The notes: generated by a model from the letters alone, not told the origin. Shown: positions 47,438-57,322, counted from the stretch's first letter. The stretch is DNA of 64,000 nt from Allorhizobium borbori (GCF_014196535.1 NZ_JACIDU010000001.1:62001-126000); one strand, 5' to 3'. Made by a program: numbers and translations.

Positions 47438-47514
47438 GCACCCGTAGCTCAGCTGGATAGAGCACCAGACTACGAATCTGGGGGTCAGGAGTTCGAATCT
47501 CTTCGGGTGCGCCA
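47438..47514 (+). tRNA. tRNA-Arg (anticodon ACG)
   Basis: Acceptor GCACCCG/CGGGTGC, D stem GCTC/GAGC, anticodon stem CCAGA/TCTGG around CTACGAA (anticodon ACG, wobble inosine expected), T stem AGGAG/CTCTT with one G-T pair, loop TTCGAAT, and an encoded CCA at 47512-47514. Confidence 0.97.
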
Positions 47515-47604
47515 TTCGCTTTCTCTTCAAAAACGAGAACAGTTCGATCCGCGTTTTGCACAGGCAGACGCGGTTTTTGCGTTTCGGGCTCTCCTGCACA
47601 TATG

Positions 47605-47632
47605 AAAAAGGCCGCCCTTGCGGAGCGGCCTT
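47605..47632 (-). terminator. Terminator after the class III aminotransferase gene
   Basis: An 8-bp stem AAGGCCGC / GCGGCCTT with a nine-base loop, followed on the minus strand by TTTTT, 43 bases after the stop. A second small GGCGCC hairpin lies between it and the gene. Confidence 0.82.
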
Positions 47633-47674
47633 GCGACCGGCGCCTTGTGGGCGCCGGCAACTGTTATCGATGGA

Positions 47675-49054
47675 TCAGCCGAAAACCTTGGTCAGGGCCT
47701 TGTCGATGGCGTTGGTGATCGCGTCGATGTCGGCGGCGGTGGCGATCAACGCCGGGCTGAGGCACAGCGTGTTATTGAGACCGGGCAGCGAACGATTGGT
47801 CGCGCCGATGATGACGCCCTGCGCGAGGCAATCGCCGACCACGGCCTGAACCTTCTTCTCGTCTGCCGGCTCCTTGGTGGCGCGGTCGGCCACGAGTTCG
47901 GCGCCGCAGAACAGGCCTGCACCGCGAATGTCGCCGATCACTGCGTGCTTTTCCTTGAGCGCGGCGAGATTGGCCATCAGGCGCTCGCCCATCTTCACGG
48001 TGTTTTCGAGCAGGCCCTCATCCTCGATGATGCGCATGTTTTCCAGCGCCGCCGCCGGGCCGGCCGTGCAGCCGCCGAAGGTGGAGATGTCGCGGAAATA
48101 GCTCATCGTGTCGTCCGGAGCGTCCTTGAACAGGTCGAAGACGCGCTCGGTGGTGACAGTGCAGGAGATGGCGGCATAGCCGGAGGCAAGGCCCTTGGCC
48201 ATGGTCACGAAATCGGGCTCGATGCCATAGTTCTGGTAGCCGAACCACTTGCCGGTACGGCCAACGCCGCAGACGACTTCATCGATATGGAGCAGGATTT
48301 CGTACTTCTTGCAGATTTCCTGCACGCGCTCCCAATAGCCCTTCGGCGGCACGATGACACCACCGCCAGCCGTGACCGGTTCCAGCACGATGGCGCCGAT
48401 GGTGTCAGCCCCCTCGCGCAGGATGACTTCCTCGATGGCGTCAGCGGCGCGTTCGCCGTAGTTCTCGACATCCCACTGCTTGCGGTATTCGAGGCAGTGC
48501 GGCACGCGCACGAAACCATCCGGATAGGGTCCGTACTGGGCAGCGCGCTGATCCTGGCCGGAGGTGGCGAGCGTGCCGATCGTCGTGCCGTGGTAATCGC
48601 GGTCACGGTAGAGGATCTTCCACTTCTTGCCGCCATGGTGACGATGCGCGATCTGGCGCACCATCTTGTAGACCTTCTCGTTGGCCTCGGAACCGGAGTT
48701 GGAATAATAGACGCGGCTCATGCCGGGCATCTTGGTCAGAAGCTTTTCAGCGAAAAGGGCGGCAGGCACGTTGCCGCCGGCGCCGGCCCAGTAGTTCAGC
48801 TTGATGAGCTGGTCGCGGATGGCGTTTGCAATGGTCTCGCGGCCATAACCGACATTGACCGTCCACACGCCGCCGGAAACGGCATCCAGGAACTCCTGGC
48901 CCTTGGCGTCCCAGAGCTTCATTCCGCGTCCTTCAACGAAAACACGGGGATCGATCGTTTCATACTGCTTGTGCTGGCTCAGATGGTGCCAGACATGCTT
49001 GCGGTCGGCTTCCACGACGCCGCTGATATCGTTGGGGTTGACGACAGTGTTCAT
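47675..49054 (-). CDS. Class III aminotransferase (taurine/omega-amino acid:pyruvate type)
   Basis: 459-residue PLP enzyme. Motifs are YYSNSGSEANEKVYKMVRQ (phosphate site), DYHGTTIGTLATSG, the Asp-containing LLHIDEVVCGVGRTGKWFG, and the PLP Lys in TMAKGLASGY. The N-terminal HHLSQHKQYETIDPRVFVEG is like taurine:pyruvate and related omega-aminotransferases, but the amino donor cannot be decided by eye. ATG 49054 has AGAGG six bases upstream. It is single, with its own terminator. Confidence 0.88.
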   Translation of the reverse strand: MNTVVNPNDISGVVEADRKHVWHHLSQHKQYETIDPRVFVEGRGMKLWDAKGQEFLDAVSGGVWTVNVGYGRETIANAIRDQLIKLNYWAGAGGNVPAALFAEKLLTKMPGMSRVYYSNSGSEANEKVYKMVRQIAHRHHGGKKWKILYRDRDYHGTTIGTLATSGQDQRAAQYGPYPDGFVRVPHCLEYRKQWDVENYGERAADAIEEVILREGADTIGAIVLEPVTAGGGVIVPPKGYWERVQEICKKYEILLHIDEVVCGVGRTGKWFGYQNYGIEPDFVTMAKGLASGYAAISCTVTTERVFDLFKDAPDDTMSYFRDISTFGGCTAGPAAALENMRIIEDEGLLENTVKMGERLMANLAALKEKHAVIGDIRGAGLFCGAELVADRATKEPADEKKVQAVVGDCLAQGVIIGATNRSLPGLNNTLCLSPALIATAADIDAITNAIDKALTKVFG

Positions 49055-49174
49055 AGCGAGCCTCTTCAAAGGGTCATAGGATGATCCTGAATTAGCACGA
49101 TATATCGCGATCTGACGGCAAGAAAGTCGTCTGGCTCCGTCGAAAGTGCGCCGTGGCCCAATAAGGCGGCTTCA

Positions 49175-50077
49175 TCAGGCCAGAAGAAGGCCCAGAATAC
49201 CGCTGACGATCAGCAGGCAACCAAGCAGTTCGCGCAGGTTCAAGCGCTCCTTGAACAGGAACCAGGAGGCCGCGAAGGTGAAGATCAGCTCCACCTGCCC
49301 GAGCGCCCGGACATAGGCCACCGGCTGGAGCGCCATGGCCGTGAACCAGCAGGCCGAGCCCAGCACACCGGCAAGCCCCACCAGCGAGGACGAGCGCCAG
49401 GAGCGCACAACGCGACCAATCTCGCTACGGTCGGTCGCCAGCATCCAGACGAGCATGTAGACGGTCTGGAAGCCGGTGACGCAGACAAGCGTCACCGCCG
49501 CCTGCATGATCGGGTTCGGCCCGTCGAGTGCAAGAGCTGCGCTGCGATAGGCAACAGCGGAAATGCCGAAGATGCCGCCCGAGGCGATACCGATCAGCGC
49601 CGTGCGTCCTGTGAGCGAGGTCAGCAGGCTTTTCGGCGAGAGCGGCGAGCGCGCCATGGAGATCAGCATCACGCCGAAGACGCCGACGAGGATGGCCAGA
49701 ACGGCGCCGGTCGTCAGCTTCTCGCCCAGAAGCACGAAGCCGAACAGAGCGGCCTGCACGGGCTCCGTCTTGGAATAGGCGGTGCCGACGGCAAAGTTTC
49801 GCAGCGAAAAAAGGTGGACCAGCAATATGGTGGCATAGATCTGGGCCAAGCCGCCAATGACCGCCCACAGCGCGAAGCGTCCGCTCAGCGCGGGAAAGGC
49901 ATAGCCGATCACACCATGCAGAAACGAGACGTAGAGAATTGCAATCGGGAAGCCGAAGCCGAAGCGCACGAAGCTTGCTCCGCGCGTGCCGAGCGAGGAG
50001 CGCAGGCGTTTTTGAAGGGCCGAACGCAGGTTCTGCAGGAAGGCGGCGGCGATGGTGATGGGGATCCAGAGTTCCAT
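49175..50077 (-). CDS. EamA/DMT-family transporter
   Basis: About 300 residues, ten hydrophobic helices in two EamA repeats (YSKTEPVQAALFGFVLLGEKLT in the first, ALGQVELIFTFAASWFLFKERLN in the second). These transporters often export metabolites or amino acids; the substrate is unknown. The start is uncertain: MELWIPITIAAAF at 50077 is the likely family start, with CAGG near; ATG 50092 is five codons upstream. Confidence 0.85.
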   Translation of the reverse strand: MELWIPITIAAAFLQNLRSALQKRLRSSLGTRGASFVRFGFGFPIAILYVSFLHGVIGYAFPALSGRFALWAVIGGLAQIYATILLVHLFSLRNFAVGTAYSKTEPVQAALFGFVLLGEKLTTGAVLAILVGVFGVMLISMARSPLSPKSLLTSLTGRTALIGIASGGIFGISAVAYRSAALALDGPNPIMQAAVTLVCVTGFQTVYMLVWMLATDRSEIGRVVRSWRSSSLVGLAGVLGSACWFTAMALQPVAYVRALGQVELIFTFAASWFLFKERLNLRELLGCLLIVSGILGLLLA

Positions 50078-50171
50078 GGCCTGCGGTAGCATGACAAGCG
50101 CCGGATCGAAAGCTCATCGGGCCAAACGTTCGTACCTTTTCTTTTGCAGGCAGCCGGTGCATAAAGCGCCC

Positions 50172-50885
50172 ATGACCCAGCTCACCAATGTCCCGAACCC
50201 CGCCGATTTCTCCCATGTCCGGGACTGGGTGTTCGACCTAGACAACACGCTTTATCCGCATCGGGTCAATCTCTTCGCGCAGATCGACCGGAACATGACA
50301 GCGTTTGTTTCGGAGCTTCTGCAGGTGGATGGCGTCGAGGCCAAGAAGCTGCAGAAGCAGTATTATCTGGAGCATGGCACGACGCTGAAGGGGCTGATGA
50401 TCCACCACAAGGTGGATCCCGACGCCTTCCTTCAAAAGGCGCACTCCATCGATTACTCGCCACTGATACCGCACCCGGAGCTGGGCGAAGCCATCAAGGC
50501 GCTTCCCGGCCGCAAATTCATCTTCACCAATGGCAGCGTGCCCCATGCCGAAGCGACAGCGCGGGCGCTCGGCATTCTCGAGCATTTCGATGACATCTTC
50601 GACATCGTGGCGGCGGATTACGTGCCGAAGCCGGCGGGCGAAACCTATGACAAGTTCGTGGCGCTGAACCGCGTCGATACGAACCGCGCCGCCATGTTCG
50701 AGGATCTGCCGCGCAATCTGAAGGCGCCGAAGGAACGCGGCATGAAGACCGTGCTGATCGTTCCGAACAATCTGGGCGAAACGGTTCTCGAAAGCTGGGA
50801 ATATGCCGGCTCCGAAGACGATCATATCGACTATCTGACGGAAGATCTGGAACACTTTCTGACGGCGCTGAACAGGGCCCTCTGA
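50172..50885 (+). CDS. HAD-family pyrimidine 5'-nucleotidase
   Basis: 237-residue phosphatase. HAD motifs: I is DWVFDLDNTLYPH (two Asp), II is FIFTNGS, III contains the Lys in DYVPKPAGETYDKF, and IV is FEDLPRNL. The pattern fits the SDT1/PyrC-type pyrimidine 5'-nucleotidases that remove phosphate from UMP or CMP. ATG 50172 gives the normal length, though the ribosome site is weak. It is divergent from the EamA gene over about 95 bp. Confidence 0.9.
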   Translation: MTQLTNVPNPADFSHVRDWVFDLDNTLYPHRVNLFAQIDRNMTAFVSELLQVDGVEAKKLQKQYYLEHGTTLKGLMIHHKVDPDAFLQKAHSIDYSPLIPHPELGEAIKALPGRKFIFTNGSVPHAEATARALGILEHFDDIFDIVAADYVPKPAGETYDKFVALNRVDTNRAAMFEDLPRNLKAPKERGMKTVLIVPNNLGETVLESWEYAGSEDDHIDYLTEDLEHFLTALNRAL

Positions 50886-50988
50886 CCGTCAAAACTTACC
50901 AAAGTTTCATCTACCTTACCGTCCTTTAAGTGGTGGTTGGGCCTTGGCGGGCGTAATTTCTTCTCATCAACAACCGAGAGGAAGAGAT

Positions 50989-51663
50989 ATGAACGCCAAG
51001 AAGATCGCCATCGCCGCCCTGGGCAGCCTGCTGCTGGTCGGCGGCATCGCTCACGCCGCGCCCTGGGGTGATCGCGACGGGCGCCCCGGCCCGGGAATGA
51101 TGGGCCCGATGGGTCATGGTCCGCATGGTGGCATGCGTGGCGACGTCGCATTCGTGCGTATGCTCAAGCTTGCCGATGCCGACAAGGACGGCAAGGTGAC
51201 GAAGGCCGAAGCCGATGCCGGCTTCCTGAAGATTTTCGACACGATCGACACCGACAAGAACGGTTCTGTGACGCCGGGCGAATTTCGCACCTATGCCGAG
51301 GCCCGTATGGAAGAGTTCCGCAAGAACAATCCTCCGCCGGCTGGCGACAAGGAACAGGCCATGAACGAGAATGGCCCCGGTGACGATCGCCGCGGCCCGA
51401 CGCCGAGGGATGGCGAAGGACCGCGCGGCTGGAAGCATCATGCCGAGCGGGGTGAAGGCCGCGGCTGGTTCGGCAAGGACAAGGGCGACGAGCCCCGTCC
51501 GATGCGCGCCTCCTTCATGCTGCGCCAGGCCGATACCGACGAAAACGGTCAGGTGAGTCGCGATGAAGCCAAGGCGCTCGGTGACAAGATCTTCGCCCGC
51601 CTCGACGTCAACAAGGATGGTGTTATCTCCATCGACGACCTGCCGGACCGTCCGTTCCCCTGA
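50989..51663 (+). CDS. Secreted EF-hand calcium-binding protein
   Basis: 224 residues. The signal peptide (MNAKKIAIAALGSLLLVGG, cut near AHA-APW) is followed by a Gly/Met/His-rich stretch (about 30-50), then two EF-hand loops, DADKDGKVTKAE and DTDKNGSVTPGE. A charged linker leads to two more, DTDENGQVSRDE and DVNKDGVISIDD. All four loops keep the acidic residues for calcium. AGAGGAAGAG precedes the ATG. Its role (calcium buffering or sensing in the periplasm) is unknown. Confidence 0.85.
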   Translation: MNAKKIAIAALGSLLLVGGIAHAAPWGDRDGRPGPGMMGPMGHGPHGGMRGDVAFVRMLKLADADKDGKVTKAEADAGFLKIFDTIDTDKNGSVTPGEFRTYAEARMEEFRKNNPPPAGDKEQAMNENGPGDDRRGPTPRDGEGPRGWKHHAERGEGRGWFGKDKGDEPRPMRASFMLRQADTDENGQVSRDEAKALGDKIFARLDVNKDGVISIDDLPDRPFP

Positions 51664-51742
51664 CGGTCGTGCCATCTGCCGGGAAAAGCCCCATGTTCCC
51701 GGCATGACGTGCCTGAACGCCGCCCCTGTTCAGGCGTGCCTG

Positions 51743-51780
51743 CAGTCGGTCAGCTTCCCGCCAGGGAAGCTGACCGACTG
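51743..51780. repeat. Perfect 17-bp inverted repeat
   Basis: Arms CAGTCGGTCAGCTTCCC and GGGAAGCTGACCGACTG around a GCCA loop, 80 bases after the EF-hand gene. No T-run follows. It could end the transcript or be a mobile repeat end; it lies only 16 bases from a dispersed repeat copy. Confidence 0.9.
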
Positions 51781-51796
51781 AGCATTTCTCGCTTTC

Positions 51797-51839
51797 GTTT
51801 GTCGTTCGAAAAGCCGGTACCCCACTTTTCCTGACAAAC
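51797..51839. repeat. 45-bp dispersed palindromic repeat, copy 2
   Basis: 43 bp bounded by GTTTGTC and GACAAAC, with AAAGCCGGTACCCCACTTTTC inside the palindrome (shown in part: CCGGTACCCCACTTTTC). It is closely similar to 33587-33631 and, like it, lies between convergent genes. Confidence 0.8.
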
Positions 51840-51841
51840 GC

Positions 51842-51892
51842 AAAAGAGCGTCCCGCCTCACGCCTGCCCCATCCCGTGGGGCGGGCGCTCTT
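51842..51892 (-). terminator. Terminator after the LOG-family gene
   Basis: Long stem AAGAGCG-x-CCCGCC against GGCGGG-CGCTCTT enclosing an inner GCCCCA/TGGGGC hairpin, followed on the minus strand by TTTTG, 22 bases past the stop. Confidence 0.8.
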
Positions 51893-51913
51893 GTTGGCGG
51901 GATATGATCGGGC

Positions 51914-52780
51914 TCAACCGTCGATATTGTAGAAATCCGAAACGACCCTCCAGCCCTCGTCGGCGGTTTCCGCAAAACTGATAAGGTCCATGTCCTCGGG
52001 CGCGATGGTGCCGAACTCGGCCAACGCCTCGAAATTGACGATCCGGCGCCAGAAGGCCTCGCCGAACAGGATGAGCGGAATGCGCTCCATGCGGCCGGTC
52101 TGGATCATCGTCAGCGCTTCGAAGAGTTCATCCAGCGTGCCGAAACCGCCGGGGAAGACGGTGATCGCCTTGGCACGCTTGAGGAAGTGCATCTTGCGAA
52201 TGGCGAAATAGTGGAAGTTGAAGGACAGTTCCGGCGTCACGAACTGGTTCGGGGACTGTTCGTGCGGCAGCACGATGTTGAGGCCGATGGTCGGCGCACC
52301 GACTTCCGCCGCCCCCTTGTTGCCAGCTTCCATGACGCCCGGGCCACCGCCTGTCACGACGACGAACTCCTCGAAATCGGATTTGCGGGCATAGTCAGAG
52401 CACATGCGCGCGAACTTGCGCGCCTCTTCATAATAGTGGGACGCGCCCTCAAGGCTGGCGCGCTGGGCCGGGTTGCGTGCCGCCCAGGCTTCCGCGCCGG
52501 GGGCGGGAATGCGCGCACCACCGAAGATCACGATGGTCGAGCGGATGTTCAACTCGGCCAGCGTCATGTCCACCTTCATCAATTCCAGTTGAAGGCGAAC
52601 CGACTGAAGTTCGGGACGCAACAGAAAATCGGTATCTGTATAGGCAAGACGATAGGTGGGCGAAAGCGTTTGCGGGGTCTTCGGAACGCCCTCGGCGCGG
52701 CGCTTGTCGCTTGCGCTGTTCTTCAACGGGTCCCAGCGGCGGGATACCTTGTGCCCGCCCGCCTTTTCACTCTTCGCCAT
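51914..52780 (-). CDS. LOG-family protein (TIGR00730, lysine decarboxylase-like fold)
   Basis: 288 residues with the nucleotide-binding signatures VTGGGPGVMEAGNKGA and FPGGFGTLDELFE of the LOG family. Such proteins are cytokinin-riboside 5'-monophosphate phosphoribohydrolases or AMP/nucleotide nucleosidases; the motifs do not settle which. A 75-residue N-terminal extension precedes the fold, as in the longer bacterial class. GAGGATGGC precedes the ATG. Confidence 0.88.
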   Translation of the reverse strand: MAKSEKAGGHKVSRRWDPLKNSASDKRRAEGVPKTPQTLSPTYRLAYTDTDFLLRPELQSVRLQLELMKVDMTLAELNIRSTIVIFGGARIPAPGAEAWAARNPAQRASLEGASHYYEEARKFARMCSDYARKSDFEEFVVVTGGGPGVMEAGNKGAAEVGAPTIGLNIVLPHEQSPNQFVTPELSFNFHYFAIRKMHFLKRAKAITVFPGGFGTLDELFEALTMIQTGRMERIPLILFGEAFWRRIVNFEALAEFGTIAPEDMDLISFAETADEGWRVVSDFYNIDG

Positions 52781-52915
52781 GCCATCCTCGCTTTCCGTTC
52801 GGCCCGGCCATCCGGGGCGGACAAGCGCATTGACGCCCGCCCGGCTCTCCCTTAGACCAATCGCATCTTTGCGCCAGCCACCCTGACGATAGCCAGAAAA
52901 TATTTAAGGAAAGCC

Positions 52916-53767
52916 ATGACCACGGATCTCGCCTCCCTCGAAAAGATCATCGAAACCGCATTCGACAATCGCGACGCGGTGAACACGGGCACCAAGGGTG
53001 AGATCCGCGATGCCGTCGAAGCCTCGCTCGAACTGCTCGACAGCGGCAAGGCGCGCGTCGCCTCGCGCGGTGAAGACGGCGTCTGGACGGTTCACCAGTG
53101 GCTGAAGAAGGCCGTGCTGCTTTCCTTCCGCCTGAACGACATGGAAGTGGTCAAGGGCGGTCCCGGTGCCTCCACCTGGTGGGACAAGGTGCCGTCGAAG
53201 TTCGAAGGCTGGGGCGAGGACGAGTTCCGCGCGGCCGGTTTCCGCGCTGTGCCGAACGCCGTTGCCCGTCGCTCGGCCTACATCGCCAAGAACGTCGTGC
53301 TGATGCCCTCCTTCGTCAATCTCGGCGCCTATGTCGATGAAGGCACGATGGTCGATACCTGGGCCACCGTCGGCTCCTGCGCCCAGATCGGCAAAAACGT
53401 CCACCTCTCCGGCGGCGTCGGCATTGGCGGCGTGCTGGAGCCGATGCAGGCCGGCCCGACCATCATCGAAGACAATTGCTTCATCGGCGCGCGCTCGGAA
53501 GTGGTCGAAGGCTGCATCATCCGCGAAGGTTCCGTGCTCAGCATGGGCGTCTATATCGGCAAGTCCACCAAGATCGTCGATCGCGCCACAGGCGAGATCT
53601 TCTATGGCGAAGTGCCGGCCTATTCCGTGGTCGTGCCGGGCAGCCTGCCGGGCAAGCCCTTCCCGAACGGCGAGCCGGGCCCGAGCCTCTATTGCGCCGT
53701 GATCGTCAAGCGTGTGGATGCCAAGACCCGCTCCACCACCGGCATCAACGAGTTGCTGCGCGCCTGA
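52916..53767 (+). CDS. dapD: 2,3,4,5-tetrahydropyridine-2,6-dicarboxylate N-succinyltransferase
   Basis: 283-residue enzyme of the succinylase branch of lysine/diaminopimelate synthesis. An N-terminal helical domain is followed by a left-handed beta-helix of hexapeptide repeats (about 100-235), with the conserved [20 protein letters not shown] and [11 protein letters not shown] segments. AAGGA lies five bases before the ATG. dapE follows, after a hairpin. Confidence 0.97.
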   Translation: MTTDLASLEKIIETAFDNRDAVNTGTKGEIRDAVEASLELLDSGKARVASRGEDGVWTVHQWLKKAVLLSFRLNDMEVVKGGPGASTWWDKVPSKFEGWGEDEFRAAGFRAVPNAVARRSAYIAKNVVLMPSFVNLGAYVDEGTMVDTWATVGSCAQIGKNVHLSGGVGIGGVLEPMQAGPTIIEDNCFIGARSEVVEGCIIREGSVLSMGVYIGKSTKIVDRATGEIFYGEVPAYSVVVPGSLPGKPFPNGEPGPSLYCAVIVKRVDAKTRSTTGINELLRA

Positions 53768-53777
53768 TACCCCTCTC

Positions 53778-53805
53778 ACCGGCCGGATCGTTCCGGCCGG
53801 TTTTC
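53778..53805 (+). terminator. Terminator between dapD and dapE
   Basis: A perfect 10-bp stem ACCGGCCGGA / TCCGGCCGGT with a TCGT loop, followed by TTTC and more T-rich sequence, 10 bases after the dapD stop. It may reduce dapE expression rather than block it, since dapE begins only 18 bases later. Confidence 0.82.
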
Positions 53806-53822
53806 TTTCCGGACCTGAAACC

Positions 53823-55016
53823 ATGACCACGACCGATCCCGTAGCCAATCTCCAGACCCTCATTCGCTGCCCGTCCGTGACACCCGCCGAAGGCGGCGCG
53901 CTGGCCGCGCTCGAGGCCATGCTCGCACCGCTCGGCTTTGCGGTGGAGCGCATGGTGGCCCGCGAGGACGGCACGCCGGATGTGGAAAATCTCTATGCCC
54001 GGCTGGGCTCGGACGGTCCGCACCTGATGTTTGCCGGTCACACCGATGTCGTGCCGCCGGGCGACGAAACCGCCTGGACGCACCCGCCCTTCTCCGCCGT
54101 CATCGACGGCACCGAGCTTTTCGGGCGGGGCGCTGTCGATATGAAGGGCGGCATTGCCTGCTTCGTGGCGGCGGTTGCCCGCGTCATCGAAAAGCAGGGC
54201 GCACCGAAGGGATCGCTTTCGTTTCTCATCACCGGCGACGAGGAAGGCCCGTCGATCAACGGCACCGAAAAGCTCTTGAAATGGGCCGAGGAGCGCGGTG
54301 AGCGGTGGGATGCCTGCCTCGTCGGCGAACCAACCAACCCCGATGCGCTTGGCGACATGATCAAGATCGGCCGGCGCGGTTCGCTGTCGGGCTACATCAC
54401 GGTCGAGGGCGTGCAGGGTCATGTCGCCTACCCGCATCTCGCGGACAATCCGCTGCGCGGCCTGCTGCAACTGACCCATGCGTTGCTCGATCCGCCGTTC
54501 GACCACGGCACGGACCATTTCCCGCCGTCGAACCTCGAAGTGACCTCAATCGACACAGGCAACAAGGCCGTCAACGTCATTCCGGCCCGTGCCAGCGCCG
54601 CCTTCAACATCCGTTTCAGCGATGTGTGGAACGAGGCCAGCCTCAAGGCCGAGATCATGCGCCGCCTCGACGGCGCCGCAGCCACCGGGCCCCTGCGTTC
54701 GGGCCGCGCGCCGGTGAACTACACGATCACCTGGCCCGAGCGGGTGGGACAGGTGTTCCTGACCCGCAACGACGCGCTGATTTCCTCGCTTTCGGCGGCA
54801 ATCAATGCCGTGACCGGCAAGCAACCGGTGCTTTCGACCACCGGCGGGACCTCGGATGCACGCTTCATCAAGAATTATTGCCCGGTGGTGGAGTTCGGCC
54901 TCGTTGGCCAGACCATGCACAAGATCGACGAGCGCGTCGCTGTCGCCGATCTGGAGAAGCTGACTGAAATCTACCAGAGCTTCATCGAAAGCTGGTTCGA
55001 GCATGCCGGGGATTGA
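53823..55016 (+). CDS. dapE: Succinyl-diaminopimelate desuccinylase
   Basis: 397-residue M20 metallo-hydrolase. Zinc ligands and catalytic residues are visible in [36 protein letters not shown] (catalytic Glu pair), VGEPTN and the late TMHKIDE. It removes succinate from N-succinyl-LL-diaminopimelate. Its last 14 bases overlap the next gene, a membrane protein. Confidence 0.96.
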   Translation: MTTTDPVANLQTLIRCPSVTPAEGGALAALEAMLAPLGFAVERMVAREDGTPDVENLYARLGSDGPHLMFAGHTDVVPPGDETAWTHPPFSAVIDGTELFGRGAVDMKGGIACFVAAVARVIEKQGAPKGSLSFLITGDEEGPSINGTEKLLKWAEERGERWDACLVGEPTNPDALGDMIKIGRRGSLSGYITVEGVQGHVAYPHLADNPLRGLLQLTHALLDPPFDHGTDHFPPSNLEVTSIDTGNKAVNVIPARASAAFNIRFSDVWNEASLKAEIMRRLDGAAATGPLRSGRAPVNYTITWPERVGQVFLTRNDALISSLSAAINAVTGKQPVLSTTGGTSDARFIKNYCPVVEFGLVGQTMHKIDERVAVADLEKLTEIYQSFIESWFEHAGD

Positions 55017-55599
55017 CGAGGTTCGCTTCTATCTGCGGGGACTGGTGCTGCTTGCCCGGCACGACCCTCAGGGTTTCCGGTTCCTCGACCTGACGGATCG
55101 GGGCATGATGCGCTCCTTCTGGGCGATCGTCTGGTGCCTGCCGGCCATGATCATTTCCTGGTTGTGGCGGCGAATGCTGTTCATGGATGGCATGCCGGAC
55201 GGGTTCCGGCTCGGCTGGATCTTCTATTTCCGCCTCGGGCTGGTCGAAGCCGCAAGCTGGATCTTCCCGCTGGTGATCGTCGGACTGATGCTCTTTGCGC
55301 TCGGTGCCAGCCGCTTTCTTCCGGCCGTGGTCACGATCAACAACTGGCTCGCGGTTCCCTTTTCCTACGCCTACACCGCCCTGCTCATCTTGCTGGTGTT
55401 CGTGCCCGGCGCAGTGGGGCTGGTGTCGCTGCTGCAACTCGTTCTGGTGCTGATGCTCGTCACCATGCTGTTTCGCATTCTCTACATCATCTGCGAAAAG
55501 CAAAATCTGATGGCGGGAACGCTGACGATGCTGCTGCTCGTGCCTTCGCTTCTGCTGGCCGACTGGCTGCAACGGTTTCTGGGCATCTACCCGCTATAA
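55003..55599 (+). CDS. Small integral membrane protein of unknown function (YIP1-like character)
   Basis: 198 residues with about five hydrophobic helices (near 37-55, 80-105, 110-135, 135-160, 172-190). Nothing recognised with certainty; the layout is like short YIP1-type membrane proteins. Its ATG lies inside the end of dapE, so translation is probably coupled. The ribosome site is weak. Confidence 0.75.
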   Translation: MPGIDEVRFYLRGLVLLARHDPQGFRFLDLTDRGMMRSFWAIVWCLPAMIISWLWRRMLFMDGMPDGFRLGWIFYFRLGLVEAASWIFPLVIVGLMLFALGASRFLPAVVTINNWLAVPFSYAYTALLILLVFVPGAVGLVSLLQLVLVLMLVTMLFRILYIICEKQNLMAGTLTMLLLVPSLLLADWLQRFLGIYPL

Positions 55600-55608
55600 C
55601 GCCGCCAG

Positions 55609-56358
55609 TCAGCCGTCGTAATCAACCTGCATGAAATAAAGCCCTTCAGGCGGAGCGACCGGGCCGCAATATTTGCGGTCACGGGCCTCAAGGGCGGCCT
55701 GAACATCATCGGGCGTCATCTTGCCCTCGCCTGCCAGCTTCAGCGTGCCGGCAAAGGAGCGGATCTGGTTGTGCAGAAAGCTCTGCGCCGTGGCGCGGAT
55801 CTCGATGCGATCACCATCGCGGGTCACATCCAGCCGGTCGAGTGTGCGGACCGGGCTGTTGGCCTGGCAATGGGCCGAGCGGAAGGTGGAGAAATCATGC
55901 TTGCCGATCAATCGCTGGGCGGCGGCGTGCATGGCTTCGTGATCGAGGTGCTTCGGCACCCACCACGCCCGGTTCGCCTCGATGGCAAGGCGCGCTGGGC
56001 GGTTGATGATGCGATAGAGATAATGCCGGCGCAGCGCCGAAAAGCGGGCATCGAACTCCGGCCCGACCGCCTTCACATCAAGCACCGAGACCTGTTCGTT
56101 CGCAAGGGCCAGGTGAGCGTTCAGCGCATTGCGCAGCTTGTATTCCTTCCACTCGCGGGAAAGATCGGCATGGATGACCTGACCGAGCGCATGGACGCCG
56201 GAATCGGTTCGCCCCGCGCCGCGGATTGTCACCGTCTCGCCTGTCAGGGAAAGAATGCCGCCTTCCAGCGCCGACTGTACGGAATGACCGTTTTCCTGCC
56301 GCTGCCAGCCGACATAGGCCGTTCCGTCATATTCGACGACCATGCGATAACGCGGCAT
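55609..56358 (-). CDS. truA: tRNA pseudouridine(38-40) synthase TruA
   Basis: 249-residue enzyme that modifies the anticodon arm of tRNAs. The catalytic motif [14 protein letters not shown] (Asp about 52) and the C-terminal [13 protein letters not shown] are intact. Its ATG shares one base with the fmt stop, so the two are coupled. Confidence 0.97.
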   Translation of the reverse strand: MPRYRMVVEYDGTAYVGWQRQENGHSVQSALEGGILSLTGETVTIRGAGRTDSGVHALGQVIHADLSREWKEYKLRNALNAHLALANEQVSVLDVKAVGPEFDARFSALRRHYLYRIINRPARLAIEANRAWWVPKHLDHEAMHAAAQRLIGKHDFSTFRSAHCQANSPVRTLDRLDVTRDGDRIEIRATAQSFLHNQIRSFAGTLKLAGEGKMTPDDVQAALEARDRKYCGPVAPPEGLYFMQVDYDG

Positions 56359-57296
56359 CAGGAAAGCCTCGTGCCAGCGGGAACCGGCGTGCCACGCAGG
56401 AAGTCCTCCGCCGACAGCGGCTTGCCGCCAGCCTTTTGCAGCCTCACTAAACGGACGGCCCCTGCCCCGCAGGCAATCGTCAGCGGTGCTTCGGCCAGAA
56501 CCTCGCCCACCGCGCCTTCACCGGCGCCAAGCGTCGAGGCCAGCACCTTGACCCGCTCGACCTTGCCATTGATCTCCAGTTCGAACCATGCGCCGGGGAA
56601 CGGGGCCAGACCGCGAATATGGTTGTGAACCTCAACGGCTGGCCTGGAGAAATCGATGCGCGTTTCTTCCTTGGAGATTTTGGCAGCGTAGAGAATGCCC
56701 TCTTCCGGCTGGGGCGTGAGCGGTAAATCGCCGGCCTCAAGCTTTGCCATGGCCTCGACCATGGAACCGGCGGCCACTTCGCACAGGGCATCGTGCAACT
56801 CGCCCGCCGTCATGTCGGGTCCGAAAACGACCTCACGCGTCAGCGCAACGGGGCCGGTGTCGAGCCCCTTGTCCATCTTCATCACCATCATGCCGGTCTT
56901 TGCATCGCCGGCCATAATGGCGCGCTGAATGGGGGCGGCACCGCGCCAGCGCGGCAGAAGCGAAGCGTGGCCATTATAGCAGCCAAGCCGCGTCCCGGTC
57001 AGGATCGATTCGGGCAGAAGCAGGCCATAGGCGACGACGACGGCGACATCGGCGTTCAACGCGCGAAAGCGTTCACGATCATCCTCGGCCTTGAAATTGA
57101 GCGGGGTGAAAACCGGAAGGCCCAGCGCTTCGGCAGCGCGATGCACCGGCGACGGCACGGCCTCAAGCCCGCGTCGTCCGCCCGGACGCGGCGGCTGGGT
57201 GTAGACGGCAACAATCTCGTGACCGGCCCTGGCCAGCGCTTCGAGAACCGGAACGGAAAAATCCGGCGTGCCCATGAAGACGATACGGAGCGTCAT
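56358..57296 (-). CDS. fmt: Methionyl-tRNA formyltransferase
   Basis: 312-residue enzyme that formylates initiator Met-tRNA. The N-terminal [13 protein letters not shown] and the formyl-folate site [20 protein letters not shown] are present; the second residue of the usual NIHASLLP motif is Gly here, with the catalytic Asn, His and the later Asp (KGLDTGP) kept. A C-terminal OB-like domain (about 208-310) binds tRNA. It lies downstream of def across a RIME-like repeat. Confidence 0.96.
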   Translation of the reverse strand: MTLRIVFMGTPDFSVPVLEALARAGHEIVAVYTQPPRPGGRRGLEAVPSPVHRAAEALGLPVFTPLNFKAEDDRERFRALNADVAVVVAYGLLLPESILTGTRLGCYNGHASLLPRWRGAAPIQRAIMAGDAKTGMMVMKMDKGLDTGPVALTREVVFGPDMTAGELHDALCEVAAGSMVEAMAKLEAGDLPLTPQPEEGILYAAKISKEETRIDFSRPAVEVHNHIRGLAPFPGAWFELEINGKVERVKVLASTLGAGEGAVGEVLAEAPLTIACGAGAVRLVRLQKAGGKPLSAEDFLRGTPVPAGTRLS

Positions 57297-57322
57297 GACG
57301 GCGGTTCCCCTATTTCAGCGCA

